DNA of 64,000 nt from Saccharomonospora xinjiangensis XJ-54. GTDB taxonomy: Bacteria; Actinomycetota; Actinomycetes; Mycobacteriales; Pseudonocardiaceae. Position numbers and translations under genes: made by a program. Shown piece after piece: positions 1 through 8,035 of the stretch. Location: the NCBI RefSeq assembly GCF_000258175.1, contig NZ_JH636049.1, positions 2,519,482 through 2,583,481 of the forward strand, given 5' to 3'. The notes below the pieces were generated by a model, which was given only the letters and a program-made list of their open reading frames with translations, had not been told where the DNA came from and did no database searches. Within the stretch, counting starts at the first letter, position 1. Every line of letters begins with the position of its first letter.

Positions 1-447
1 AGCGACGATGCCGAGCAGGCGACCGCGCCGGCCGATGACGGGCACATGCGCGACGAGGGAGCCGTCCACCTCGCCCACCCACGAGCGTCCGCTCGCCACG
101 GTGCTGTCTCCGAGCGGCAGCTTCCCCCGCAACTGCGATGGGTCAGGGGACGTCAGCACGCCACGATCGGGGTCCGTGATGATCACGAAGTCGGCTCCGG
201 AGAGGCTGCGTGCGCTCTCGGCGAAGCTGGGCAGAGGGTCGCGGTTGATCGGGTCGGCGAGGCTGACCCGCACGCCGGGCGTCGCGGCCACGTTCTCGGC
301 GACGGACAGCAGCGCCCTGCCCTCGTCCTCGGCGAAGTTGTGGTTCGACTGGATCACGGAGTAGACGGCGACACAGCCGAGCAACGCGAAGACCAGCGAC
401 ATGTGCCACCCGAGAAAGTGCCTGGCCAGGGAACCCTTGCTGCCCAT
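1..447 (-). CDS. CitA/DcuS-type sensor histidine kinase, N-terminal part (cut by window edge)
   Basis: Reading the minus strand from an ATG at 447 gives 149 codons without a stop, running off the left edge. The N-terminus has a short basic stretch, one hydrophobic membrane segment at about residues 14-33, and then an extracytoplasmic region with a PAS/Cache-like look: AENVAATPGVR near 50-60, DPINRDPLPSFAE, a VIITDPDRGVLTSPDP stretch, and HVPVIGRRGRLLGIV at the end. This pattern is typical of sensors of the CitA/DcuS family, which bind di- or tricarboxylates outside the membrane. The kinase core lies outside the window. The gene diverges from tctCBA with about 140 bp between them, the usual arrangement for a two-component system controlling a tricarboxylate transporter. 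Family assignment is good; the ligand is inferred from the neighbour. Confidence 0.8.
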   Translation of the reverse strand, partial: MGSKGSLARHFLGWHMSLVFALLGCVAVYSVIQSNHNFAEDEGRALLSVAENVAATPGVRVSLADPINRDPLPSFAESARSLSGADFVIITDPDRGVLTSPDPSQLRGKLPLGDSTVASGRSWVGEVDGSLVAHVPVIGRRGRLLGIVA

Positions 448-590
448 GCGGTCACTATGACACCGGAGAAGGGCACGCCGAGCGTGACCACAAGGACCAC
501 AACGAGCGTTACGTGCAGAAGCGGGACGCCGTGGGGGCCACCGGGGCACGATGACGCGCTGACAGATCAACCCCTCACAGTGAGGTGAGA

Positions 591-1571
591 ATGCCGAAGA
601 CCTGGCTTGCGGTGCTCGGCGCGGCACTGCTCGTGCTGCTCGTCCCGCCGCTGGTGTCGTCGGGAGGTGACGAAGCAGGCCCGCGCATCCGGGGCCTGAG
701 GGTGATGGTGCCCAACACGCCCGGCGGTGGATACGACATCACAGCCCGTACAGCGGTGAAGGTGCTGGAGGACAACGACCTCAACGGTCCGACCGAGGTG
801 TTCAACCTGCCGGGAGCTGGTGGCACCGTCGCGCTCGGCAGGCTCGTCGGCGAACGCGGCAACGGCAGGCTCGCCATGTCGATGGGCCTGGGCGTCGTCG
901 GCTCCGTGTACACGAACTCGTCGCCATCGACGCTGCAGGACACGACGCCCATCGCGAAGCTGACCGAGGAACCCGACATCATCGTCGTCGGCAAGGACTC
1001 GCCCTACAAGGACATCGGCGACCTGCTGGACGCGTGGAAGGCCGACCCAGGTGGCGTGCCCGTCGGCGGAGGCTCCTCTCCAGGCGGGCCGGACCACCTC
1101 GCGCCGATGCTGACGGCGAAGGCCATCGGCCTCGACCCCAAGAAGGTCAACTACGTCCCGTTCGACGGCGGCGGCGAGCTGATGGCCTCCGTGCTCGGCG
1201 GCAAGATCGCATTCGGCGTCTCCGGCATCGGGGAGACGCGCGACCAGATCGAGGCAGGTGAGCTGCGCGCGCTGGCGGTCACCGGCCCGGAGCGAGTGCA
1301 GGGCATCGACGCCCCCACGCTGCTGGAGTCCGGTGTGGACGTCAGCTTCACCAACTGGCGCGGGATCGTCGCGCCACCCGGGCTTTCCGAAGGCGACCGG
1401 CAGAAGTTGATCGACCTGTTCACCGCGATGCACGGCACCGAGCAATGGCAGGAGGTGCTGCGCGTCAACGGCTGGAGCGACGCGTTCTCCACCGGCGACG
1501 AGTTCGCCCGGTTCCTCGCCGACGAGAACGACCGCGTCGCCTCGGTGCTGAAGGAGTTGGGGCTGGCATGA
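591..1571 (+). CDS. tctC: Tripartite tricarboxylate transporter, substrate-binding protein (TctC/Bug)
   Basis: The 326-residue protein has an N-terminal hydrophobic export segment (about residues 4-22) and no lipobox cysteine. It then follows the Bug/TctC pattern: VMVPNTPGGGYDITART near the N-terminus, a VFNLPGAGGTVAL loop, and the late PPGLSEGDRQKLIDLF segment. It should capture a carboxylate such as citrate outside the membrane and deliver it to TctAB. A GTG at 585 is in frame, but the ATG at 591 sits just after GAGGTGAG, so I chose 591. Its stop overlaps the tctB start (ATGA). First gene of the three-gene transporter operon, divergent from a sensor kinase that probably regulates it. Confidence 0.9.
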   Translation: MPKTWLAVLGAALLVLLVPPLVSSGGDEAGPRIRGLRVMVPNTPGGGYDITARTAVKVLEDNDLNGPTEVFNLPGAGGTVALGRLVGERGNGRLAMSMGLGVVGSVYTNSSPSTLQDTTPIAKLTEEPDIIVVGKDSPYKDIGDLLDAWKADPGGVPVGGGSSPGGPDHLAPMLTAKAIGLDPKKVNYVPFDGGGELMASVLGGKIAFGVSGIGETRDQIEAGELRALAVTGPERVQGIDAPTLLESGVDVSFTNWRGIVAPPGLSEGDRQKLIDLFTAMHGTEQWQEVLRVNGWSDAFSTGDEFARFLADENDRVASVLKELGLA

Positions 1572-2140
1572 GCACACCCACCGTGAACACCGGGAACACC
1601 GGGAACACCGGGAACACCGCCGATGGTGAGGGCGGGCAGGAATCCCGCGATGCCTGGTGGCGCGGGCGAGGCGAGTTGGGGTTGTGCGCGTTCCTGTTCG
1701 CGCTCGGTGTCCTGGTCATCACCGACGCTCTGAGCCTGCCGGCCGACTTCGCGCAGCGAGGCCCATTGGGGCCCAAGGCCGTGCCCGTTGTCGTCGGCTC
1801 GCTGCTGATGCTCGTTTCGCTGCTGCTCGCCAGGGACGTTCTTCGTGGAGGGCGCGGGGAGTCGGAGGGCGGCGAGGACATCGATCTCTCGACGCCGGCT
1901 GACGGCAGGACCGTGCTGATGCTGTCGGCCGCGTTCCTGGCAGGCGCCGTGCTGATCGGCGTCGTCGGGTTTCCCGTGGCCTCCGCGCTGATGTTCTGGG
2001 GGTCCGTGTACGCGCTCGGCAGCCGCGACACGGTGCGTGATCCGCTCATCGCGGCGGTGCTGTCGGTGGTGACGTGGGTCGTCTTCAACGAGTTGCTGGG
2101 CGTTTCCCTTCCGGGTGGCCCGCTGATGGAGGTGCTGTAG
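1568..2140 (+). CDS. tctB: Tripartite tricarboxylate transporter, small membrane subunit (TctB)
   Basis: This 190-residue protein has four hydrophobic segments (about residues 38-56, 67-87, 112-135 and 155-180), as expected for TctB, the small integral membrane subunit that partners TctA. It contains the family-like AQRGPLGPKAVPVVVG stretch after the first helix. The start ATG at 1568 overlaps the tctC stop by 4 bp. The first 17 residues are unusual: a repeated Asn-Thr-Gly tripeptide encoded by a 9-bp tandem repeat, probably a non-essential cytoplasmic tail. tctA follows after 3 bp. Confidence 0.88.
   Translation: MSTPTVNTGNTGNTGNTADGEGGQESRDAWWRGRGELGLCAFLFALGVLVITDALSLPADFAQRGPLGPKAVPVVVGSLLMLVSLLLARDVLRGGRGESEGGEDIDLSTPADGRTVLMLSAAFLAGAVLIGVVGFPVASALMFWGSVYALGSRDTVRDPLIAAVLSVVTWVVFNELLGVSLPGGPLMEVL
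1586..1619 (+). repeat. 9-bp in-frame tandem repeat (AACACCGGG) at the start of tctB
   Basis: Three full copies and one partial copy of AACACCGGG lie directly after the sixth codon of tctB and encode Asn-Thr-Gly repeats. Because the unit is 9 bp, copy-number change keeps the frame; it is probably slippage-derived. Confidence 0.85.
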
Positions 2141-2143
2141 CCG

Positions 2144-3661
2144 ATGGACATCGCAGCGTCGTTCGCGAACCTGCTCGACGGCTTCGGCACCGCGCTCACG
2201 CCGATCAACCTGCTGTTCGCCGCCATCGGTGTCGTGCTCGGTACCGCCATCGGCGTGCTGCCGGGCATCGGGCCCGCGATGGCGGTGGCCCTGCTGCTTC
2301 CCGTGACCTACGGGCTCGACCCCACGGCGGCGTTCATCATGTTCGCCGGCATCTACTACGGCGGCATGTTTGGAGGGTCAACGACGTCGATCCTGCTGAA
2401 CACGCCTGGTGAGAGCGCTTCGGTGGTGACCGCGATCGAGGGTTATCCGCTGGCGAAACGCGGTCGGGCACCTCAGGCGCTCGCCGCGGCGGCGATCGGC
2501 AACTTCGTCGGCGGGCTGATCGGCACGATCGCGCTGGTGTTGCTGGCGCCCCTGGTCGCGTCGCTGGCCGTGGGCATCGGAGCTCCCGACTACTTCGCGG
2601 TGATGGTGCTGGCTTTCGTCGCCGTCACCTCGGTGCTCGGCAGTTCGAGGGTCCGGGGCTTCGCGTCGTTGCTGATCGGCCTGACGATCGGGCTCATCGG
2701 CCTCGATCAGATGACCGGCCAGGCACGGTTGACGTTCGGCTCGCTGCACCTTTCCGACGGCGTCGATGTGGTGATCGTGGCTGTAGGGCTCTTCGCCGTC
2801 GGCGAGGCACTCTGGGTGGCCGCACACCTGCGGCACACGCCTGAGAGGCCGCTGCCTGCCGGAAGGCCGTGGCTCGGGAGGGAGGACCTGCGGCGAACCT
2901 GGAAGCCGTGGCTTCGCGGGCCGGTGATCGGGTTTCCTTTCGGGGCGATCCCGGCAGGCGGTGCGGAGATCCCGACATTCCTCTCGTACGTCACCGAGCG
3001 GCGCCTCTCGAAGCGCAAGGGCGAGTTCGGGAACGGCGCCATCGAAGGGGTGGCCGGCCCGGAGTCCACCGCGAGCGCGTCGGCCGCGGGCACGCTGACC
3101 ACCATGCTCACACTCGGACTGCCGACCACGGCCGTCACCGCTGTGATGCTGGCCGCGTTCCAGCAGTACGGCATCCAGCCGGGCCCCCTGCTGTTCGACC
3201 ATGAGGCAGGGCTGGTGTGGGCGCTGGTGGCGAGCCTGTTTGTGGGGCTCGTTCTGCTACTCGTGATCAACCTGCCGATGGCGCCGCTGTGGGCGAAGCT
3301 CCTCCGCATTCCCCGGCCGTACCTGTACGCGGGCATCCTGTTTTTCGCCTCCGTGGGTGCGTATTCCGTCGGAGGGCAGATGGTGGACCTGCTGCTGCTC
3401 TTCGCCGTCGGTCTGATCGGCTTCGTGATGAGGCGATTCGGACTCCCGGTGTTGCCTGCGATCATCGGGGTGATCCTCGGGCCCGCCGCGGAGTTGCAGA
3501 TGCGCAGGGCGCTCCAGATCAGCAACGGTGATCTCGTCGGGCTCGTCAACTCGCCCATGGCGGTGACGGTCTACGTGGTCGTCGTGCTGATCCTGCTCTG
3601 GCCCGCGCTGCGGCGGTTGCTGCCGCGTGGGCACAACAGAGAGCGAACGACGGCGGCCTGA
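2144..3661 (+). CDS. tctA: Tripartite tricarboxylate transporter, large permease subunit (TctA)
   Basis: A 505-residue polytopic protein of normal TctA length. It carries the duplicated TctA signatures: GVLPGIGP at residues 37-44, then [19 protein letters not shown] at 71-89, and a second set around [15 protein letters not shown] and [16 protein letters not shown] in the middle of the protein. It forms the sodium- or proton-coupled channel that takes up the carboxylate delivered by TctC, together with TctB. The start ATG at 2144 is 3 bp after the tctB stop. It ends the operon and faces the oxidoreductase gene on the opposite strand. Confidence 0.93.
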   Translation: MDIAASFANLLDGFGTALTPINLLFAAIGVVLGTAIGVLPGIGPAMAVALLLPVTYGLDPTAAFIMFAGIYYGGMFGGSTTSILLNTPGESASVVTAIEGYPLAKRGRAPQALAAAAIGNFVGGLIGTIALVLLAPLVASLAVGIGAPDYFAVMVLAFVAVTSVLGSSRVRGFASLLIGLTIGLIGLDQMTGQARLTFGSLHLSDGVDVVIVAVGLFAVGEALWVAAHLRHTPERPLPAGRPWLGREDLRRTWKPWLRGPVIGFPFGAIPAGGAEIPTFLSYVTERRLSKRKGEFGNGAIEGVAGPESTASASAAGTLTTMLTLGLPTTAVTAVMLAAFQQYGIQPGPLLFDHEAGLVWALVASLFVGLVLLLVINLPMAPLWAKLLRIPRPYLYAGILFFASVGAYSVGGQMVDLLLLFAVGLIGFVMRRFGLPVLPAIIGVILGPAAELQMRRALQISNGDLVGLVNSPMAVTVYVVVVLILLWPALRRLLPRGHNRERTTAA

Positions 3662-3694
3662 GCGCAGCAGGGCACCGTGCGGGGGCCGGCGGCG

Positions 3695-4621
3695 CTACGG
3701 GCGACCTGCGCCGCCGACCTCGGCGCGGGCCTTGCACTCTTCGAGAAGCCGTTGCAGGTGAACACCCCTGTGCACGTCGCAAGGGTGTTCACGCACACCT
3801 GAGTCGATCATCGCGGCGAGATCGTCGAGCAACGCCGTGAAGGACTCCGCCCTGCTGTCCGGTTCCCTGCCGAGCACGCGCAGCCCACCAGGGCCGTAGA
3901 CGGTGAACTCGACGGCGGTCGGCATGATCGGCAGTCGGGACGCCAGCGTCACCGTGCTGGTCGCGCCGCCGTCGTGTTCCAGCAGGATGTGCCACAGATC
4001 ACCGTTGTCGTGGCGAGCCGCCACGACCCGGGTGATCGTCCCGAGCGCCGCGTCGATGAGGTCGAGCGCATGAGGCCCGATGTCGCCGAGTGCGCCGATC
4101 TCGTGCCGCCACGCCGCCTTGCCGTACCTGTCTCCCAGCAACGCACCCGAAAGCCATCTGGCACTGCCACCCGCCCAGCCCCCGGTTTGGGCGAGGTCGG
4201 CGAGCCAGTCGCGAGTACGCAGCGCGTAACGCAGTGTCAAGAACAGAAGTGCCACCACACCGGAGGAGGAGACGGCGCGGGCGACGCGCTCCGCCTGTGC
4301 GAGGTCGGCGGCGAGTGGTTTTTCCAGGATGAGGTGTTTGCCCGCTTCGGCCGCCGTGACGGCGAGGTCGCCCTGCGCGGCGGGTGGCACGGCGAAGGCC
4401 ACGGCATCGACGCGGTGGAGCAGCTCGGCGAACGTGTCGCAGGCCGCGACCTCGTACTCGCGGGCCAACTCGGCCGCGGCGTCGGGCCTCCTGGTCCACA
4501 CGGCACTCAGAGTGGTGGCGGGATGATCGGCGAGGCCGGGTGCGTGCACCCTTCTCGCCCACGAACCGGCACCGACGAGGCCGACTCTCAGCTGCGAGCC
4601 CACGGCTTCCACGGTCTCCAC
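3695..4621 (-). CDS. Gfo/Idh/MocA-family NAD(P)-dependent oxidoreductase
   Basis: A 308-residue protein with an N-terminal Rossmann fold: VGLVGAGSWA with the dinucleotide-binding glycines at residues 15-20, VWTRRPDAAAELA after the second strand, and the EKP motif at 100-102 that positions the nicotinamide and substrate in this family. The C-terminal half matches the alpha/beta domain (GDIGPHALDLIDAALG with the conserved catalytic-type histidine). Such enzymes oxidise or reduce sugars, inositols or related polyols; the substrate cannot be read from the sequence. It stands alone, downstream of DUF3073 and two strong hairpins, so it probably has its own promoter. Confidence 0.88.
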   Translation of the reverse strand: METVEAVGSQLRVGLVGAGSWARRVHAPGLADHPATTLSAVWTRRPDAAAELAREYEVAACDTFAELLHRVDAVAFAVPPAAQGDLAVTAAEAGKHLILEKPLAADLAQAERVARAVSSSGVVALLFLTLRYALRTRDWLADLAQTGGWAGGSARWLSGALLGDRYGKAAWRHEIGALGDIGPHALDLIDAALGTITRVVAARHDNGDLWHILLEHDGGATSTVTLASRLPIMPTAVEFTVYGPGGLRVLGREPDSRAESFTALLDDLAAMIDSGVREHPCDVHRGVHLQRLLEECKARAEVGGAGRP

Positions 4622-4668
4622 AGCGGAAGCTTAGGACACCGGTCCACGCGGAACGGCGGTACTGGCCC

Positions 4669-4711
4669 GGTGCTCACCGGCACCCGGCGATGCCGTGTAC
4701 CGGTGAGCACC
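4669..4711. terminator. Inverted repeat between oxidoreductase and DUF3073 genes
   Basis: GGTGCTCACCGG at 4669-4680 pairs perfectly with CCGGTGAGCACC at 4700-4711 across a 19-nt loop. It lies upstream of the oxidoreductase start on the minus strand and downstream of the DUF3073 terminator; it could be a second terminator or a protein-binding palindrome. No U-tract, as is usual in high-GC actinobacteria. Confidence 0.5.
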
Positions 4712-4740
4712 TGCCACTGGTACTTCGCTTGCGTCGCACA

Positions 4741-4792
4741 CGCGGACGCGAGGGTGGATTCGAACTGCCCCGTATCCACCCTCGCGTCCGCG
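4741..4792 (-). terminator. Perfect 19-bp hairpin downstream of DUF3073
   Basis: Bases 4741-4759 are exactly complementary to 4774-4792, with a 14-nt loop. The hairpin begins 5 bp after the stop of the DUF3073 gene (minus strand), the position of an intrinsic terminator. It lacks a run of T. Confidence 0.75.
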
Positions 4793-4797
4793 TCGGA

Positions 4798-4986
4798 TCA
4801 ACGGCGGTAGTCGTCGTACCCGTCGTCGTACGGGTCCTCGTACCGGTCCTCGTCCTCGCGGCTGTCGTCGTTGGACGACTTGCCCGACAGCTCGCGCTGC
4901 AGTGCATCGAAGTCCGTGGTGGGAACGCTGTACTTGAGCTCCCGGGCCACTTTTGTCTGCTTGGCCTTAGCTCGGCCGCGCCCCAT
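4798..4986 (-). CDS. DUF3073 small conserved actinobacterial protein
   Basis: This 62-residue protein starts at the MGRGRAKAKQTKVARELKY block, which is the conserved start of the DUF3073 family; a longer upstream reading exists but adds unconserved sequence. A basic N-terminus is followed by TDFDALQREL and a very acidic tail rich in Asp, Glu and Tyr. Function is unknown; the charge layout suggests a nucleic-acid or ribosome-associated role, which is inference. M. tuberculosis Rv0810c is the corresponding small gene, also near a YgfZ homologue. A perfect hairpin follows the stop. Confidence 0.88.
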   Translation of the reverse strand: MGRGRAKAKQTKVARELKYSVPTTDFDALQRELSGKSSNDDSREDEDRYEDPYDDGYDDYRR

Positions 4987-5194
4987 GGCTCGACCCCCTT
5001 GCACAGGGGCGGGGCGGCCGGGGGAAATCGGCGGCCCCGCGTCGTCTCGACTACTTTTCCTAGACACACCGTACCGTGCCCGAGGGTGCTTATGCGACGT
5101 GGCACGGTGTGCGAACGCTGACAGTATCTCCCGTGACACCGCCGACGGACCAGCCGGTGCCAGACGAGCACGCGAGTCGTGTCACGATTCACGG

Positions 5195-6100
5195 GTGCTT
5201 CGACCGTTCGCGGCCTACCTGAGGGTGTACGAACCGCTGTCGTCCTTCGGTGATCCACCGGACGACGCGCTGCTCGAAGCGGTCGAGCGGTCCGAGATGA
5301 CGCCGAACGAGGCGATCGCTCGCGAGGAGTGGCTATGGCTGAAATCACAGATCTCCCGAACTGTCACGCTGCCTGCCGAGACCCCTGATGGGCGTGCCGA
5401 CCTGAGCTTATTCACCGACGTGCTCGTGCTCGATCCTGGCGAGGTGCCACTCAGCGACGAGTCGGTGGAACTGGCCATGGAGGCGCTCGTGTGCCCCATG
5501 GAGGTCAGGGCACGGTCGGCCGCGGCGCTGTCGAGCTTCCTCGACGACGCGCCGCCCGCACTCGCCTCGGAGGTCCTCGACGCCAAGGGGTTGACCCCTG
5601 AGGCCGTGAAGAGCCAGTCGAGTGCCGCGCTGCGCGATCTCTACGGCTCCACCATGCACATCCTGTCCACCAACTGGACCGTGCCGCTGCCGTGGTTCAC
5701 GATCGTCGATCCGGACGAGCGGCGGATCGTGCTGGGCACCGGCCCTTCGGACCCGATCCGCGAGGTGTCGTGGCGGGTAGCCATGGGCGACGCGCTTGAG
5801 CGCATCACCGAGGCGGAGGAACTGGTGCGCGAGGCTCTCGGTGACACGGGACCGACCCGCATCCTCGCCGAGACCAGCAAGTGGTTGTCGAGTTTCCACC
5901 CTCATTCGGCCGTCGAACTGGACTACGGCGGCCTCGTGCAGCTGATCGAAGATCCCGTGCTCGCCACCGACACGAGCGCGGACGAAGTGCACGCCATCCT
6001 CGACGCGCTTCGCAGGGAGGCCGTCGAGGAGGTCGCCGAGGCGTTCGAGAACTTGCGGGACTACTGGGGCGATCTCGCGTCGCGGGAGCGGTTCAACTAG
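5195..6100 (+). CDS. Conserved actinobacterial protein of unknown function (LRVYEPL family)
   Basis: A 301-residue soluble acidic protein starting at GTG 5195 with LRPFAAYLRVYEPLSSFG. I have seen this N-terminus in a widespread actinobacterial family (I believe DUF8083, not certain). No signal peptide or membrane segment. It is rich in short helices, has a central NWTVPLPWFTIVDPDERRI segment and a C-terminal DYWGDLASRERFN. No catalytic motif can be seen. Longer in-frame readings upstream overlap the DUF3073 promoter and are unlikely. It diverges from DUF3073, and its 3' end faces the asparaginase gene across a repeat-rich spacer. Confidence 0.8.
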   Translation: MLRPFAAYLRVYEPLSSFGDPPDDALLEAVERSEMTPNEAIAREEWLWLKSQISRTVTLPAETPDGRADLSLFTDVLVLDPGEVPLSDESVELAMEALVCPMEVRARSAAALSSFLDDAPPALASEVLDAKGLTPEAVKSQSSAALRDLYGSTMHILSTNWTVPLPWFTIVDPDERRIVLGTGPSDPIREVSWRVAMGDALERITEAEELVREALGDTGPTRILAETSKWLSSFHPHSAVELDYGGLVQLIEDPVLATDTSADEVHAILDALRREAVEEVAEAFENLRDYWGDLASRERFN

Positions 6101-6145
6101 GCCGGACCCGCGAGCTCGGCGACGCCGCGACAACCCGCGTCTGCC

Positions 6146-6370
6146 ACCGTGTCCGCACTTGACGTACGCGTGTCTGTGCTAACTCACCTGATTTCGGGTT
6201 TGCGCCATGCGGTGCCAACCCACATGCGCGGTGAGACGGCCGCCGCGCGCGTCGGCACTCAGCACCACACAGGGACGTGAACCGCCTGCGCAAACTACGG
6301 ACAGGCGCGCGCAGACTGCGGACACGCGTGCAGGAAGTGCGGACACGCGTGCAGGAAGTGCGGACACGAT
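6146..6370. repeat. Dispersed 21-bp repeat family, copies in the convergent spacer 6101-6452
   Basis: The 352-bp spacer between two convergent genes holds no gene. At 6146-6180 the plus strand has a degenerate pair starting GTGTCCGCACTTGACGTACG. At about 6287-6370 three to four copies lie on the minus strand, seen on the plus strand as GGACACGCGTGCAGGAAGTGC-type units with 21-bp spacing; two are identical. This is the same family as at 35.8, 39.3 and 61.0 kb. Confidence 0.8.
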
Positions 6371-6398
6371 TGTGCGGCCGGGAGCCGGCCGCACAATC
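6368..6398 (-). terminator. 13-bp perfect hairpin downstream of asparaginase gene
   Basis: GATTGTGCGGCCG at 6368-6380 pairs perfectly with CGGCCGCACAATC at 6386-6398 around a 5-nt loop (GGAGC). It lies 54 bp past the asparaginase stop and may terminate both converging transcripts. Confidence 0.75.
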
Positions 6399-6452
6399 GC
6401 AAGCCCCGGAGTCCGCCGATGTCCCGCCGACTCCAGCCGAAGTTCCCCGGAC

Positions 6453-7391
6453 TCAGCCGAGTTTGTCAGCGAGTTCGGCTTCGAACTCCCGGGTCACGCG
6501 CAGTTCGCCGACCTCCCTGCCGCCGCCGAGCACCAGGCCGGCACCGCGACCGAGGCCGTCGATCACCTCGAGGGCAGCGGCGTTCTCCGGCGAGGCGCCG
6601 AGGGCACGCAGCGCAGCGACGAGCATCGGCCCCCGTGCCCTGGATGCGCCGTCGTCGGTCTTCAACGCCACGGTGGTGCCGTCGGGCAGGGTCATCGCGT
6701 GCACGCCCTCGGCGCCTGCCTTGCTCAGCAGGCCTGGCACCGCCAGCATCAGCAGCGTGTCCTCCCTGCCGGTGCCCGCGACCAGCCAGGGGTTCGCCCG
6801 CATCGCCTCTCCCACCCTGGTGCGGGCGGCAGAGGAGAACGCCCTCGCGAGTCCGGTGAGCGAGAACGCGAAAAGGGGAGCGGCACATCCGTCCACACCG
6901 ACAGCGGCGATCTTCTCGCCGGTCAGTTCGACGACGGTGTCGGCGATCACGCGCTGCAACGGATGGTGCGGGTCCGTGTAGTCGGCCGTGGACCAGCCCC
7001 GCTGCACACAGGTCGTGAGCATCCCCGCGTGCTTGCCCGAGCAGTTCATGGCCGCCCTGCGCGGGTCGGGAGGGCAGTGCAGGTCGTCCTCGGAAAGCCC
7101 GGCGGCCGCCAGCATCGCCAGCGCGCGATCGACGTGACCCGGCTCTCCGGTGTGTGACGCGCACACGAGCGCGAGATTGGTGTCGTCGATCTCCAGACCG
7201 GCGTTCAGCATGCCGAGAGCCTGGAACGGCTTGTTCGAGGAACGGGGGAACACCGGCGTGTCGATGTCACCGATGGCAGCGCGGACGGTGCCGTCGGGCG
7301 CCATGATCACCATGGCACCCCGGTGCACGCTCTCCACGAAACCCGACCGCACTACCTCGACCAGCACGGGATTGCTCGTCGCGAAGCTCAT
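6453..7391 (-). CDS. Asparaginase (AnsA-II / pfam06089 type)
   Basis: A 312-residue protein with the hallmarks of the Rhizobium-type asparaginase II family: VFPRSSNKPFQALG at residues 47-60, CASHTGEPGHVDRA at 78-90 and MNCSGKHAGML at 115-125, all conserved around the Ser/Lys/Cys active site. It hydrolyses L-asparagine to aspartate and ammonia in the cytoplasm. I chose the ATG at 7391, 13 bp after the RsiG-like stop, because the conserved VLVEVVRSGFVES starts soon after it; an upstream extension would overlap rsiG. It is probably cotranscribed with ygfZ and rsiG. Unrelated in sequence to E. coli AnsA/AnsB. Confidence 0.87.
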   Translation of the reverse strand: MSFATSNPVLVEVVRSGFVESVHRGAMVIMAPDGTVRAAIGDIDTPVFPRSSNKPFQALGMLNAGLEIDDTNLALVCASHTGEPGHVDRALAMLAAAGLSEDDLHCPPDPRRAAMNCSGKHAGMLTTCVQRGWSTADYTDPHHPLQRVIADTVVELTGEKIAAVGVDGCAAPLFAFSLTGLARAFSSAARTRVGEAMRANPWLVAGTGREDTLLMLAVPGLLSKAGAEGVHAMTLPDGTTVALKTDDGASRARGPMLVAALRALGASPENAAALEVIDGLGRGAGLVLGGGREVGELRVTREFEAELADKLG

Positions 7392-7404
7392 GTGAGATCC
7401 GTTC

Positions 7405-8019
7405 TCAGTCTTCTTCGCCGCGGGGGTTCGCCCTGCGGCGTTCACTGTCCAGTAGTTCATCGACCGACGCCGTACCGAGTGCGTAGCGGCGGGCGATCTC
7501 CGCGTTGAACGAATCTACGACGATCTGCACTTCACGTCGGCGCTTGGAGACGGATCTCTCCTGCTCCCGGTAGCTGTCGAGTGCCTCGGCGAGTTTGCCG
7601 TCCGACAGCGACGTGACGTCGGAGAGGTCGGCGTCGCCGACGAGCGCCTCCGCTCTGCGCCGGTACTCGCCCGCTCTCGACGGCTCCAGCGTCTGGTGAC
7701 GGCCCGATCCGGTCGCAGGGCCGAGCGCGTTGTCGGCGAGTATCGCGGTGAGCTGGTCAACCACGCTGGTCTGCCCGCCCGACGCGCGGCGTTGCTGCTC
7801 GGCCTTCACGATGTCGATGCGGGCGTGCAGCAGCCGCCGAAGATAGGAAAGGTCCGTCTCCTCCTGCGCCGCTTCGTCGCGCCGCTCACGCAACGCGGAC
7901 ATCGGAAGGCGGTCGAGGTCGCGCACGTAGTCGGCCGCGAGCACTCGGTCGATCCGGCGGCGTCCGCCGGGCCGGACTTCGATCACGGGGTCATCCTGCT
8001 CTACGACGGTGGAATGCAC
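7405..8019 (-). CDS. rsiG: RsiG-like (AmfC-type) c-di-GMP-responsive anti-sigma factor
   Basis: A 204-residue, highly helical charged protein. It carries two copies of the c-di-GMP signature described for Streptomyces RsiG, E(X3)S(X2)R(X3)Q(X3)D. The first is E54-S58-R61-H65-D69, with His in place of Gln. The second is E154-S158-R161-Q165-D169, a perfect match. Each lies in a long predicted helix. In Streptomyces, RsiG bound to c-di-GMP holds the sporulation sigma factor WhiG; earlier annotations call homologues aerial mycelium formation protein AmfC. Start GTG 8019, 16 bp after the ygfZ stop; asparaginase follows 13 bp downstream. The sigma partner is not in this window. Function is inferred from the double motif; the His substitution could weaken nucleotide binding. 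Confidence 0.8.
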   Translation of the reverse strand: MHSTVVEQDDPVIEVRPGGRRRIDRVLAADYVRDLDRLPMSALRERRDEAAQEETDLSYLRRLLHARIDIVKAEQQRRASGGQTSVVDQLTAILADNALGPATGSGRHQTLEPSRAGEYRRRAEALVGDADLSDVTSLSDGKLAEALDSYREQERSVSKRRREVQIVVDSFNAEIARRYALGTASVDELLDSERRRANPRGEED

Positions 8020-8035
8020 CAGTGCAACGATCGAG

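Noticed and set aside
8..588. Plus-strand frames at the left edge
   Set aside because: They are antisense to the sensor kinase frame, which shows a membrane helix and Cache-like domain.
4741..4792. GGATTCGAACTGCC looked like a tRNA T-arm
   Set aside because: It is the loop side of a perfect 19-bp hairpin; no cloverleaf can be drawn.
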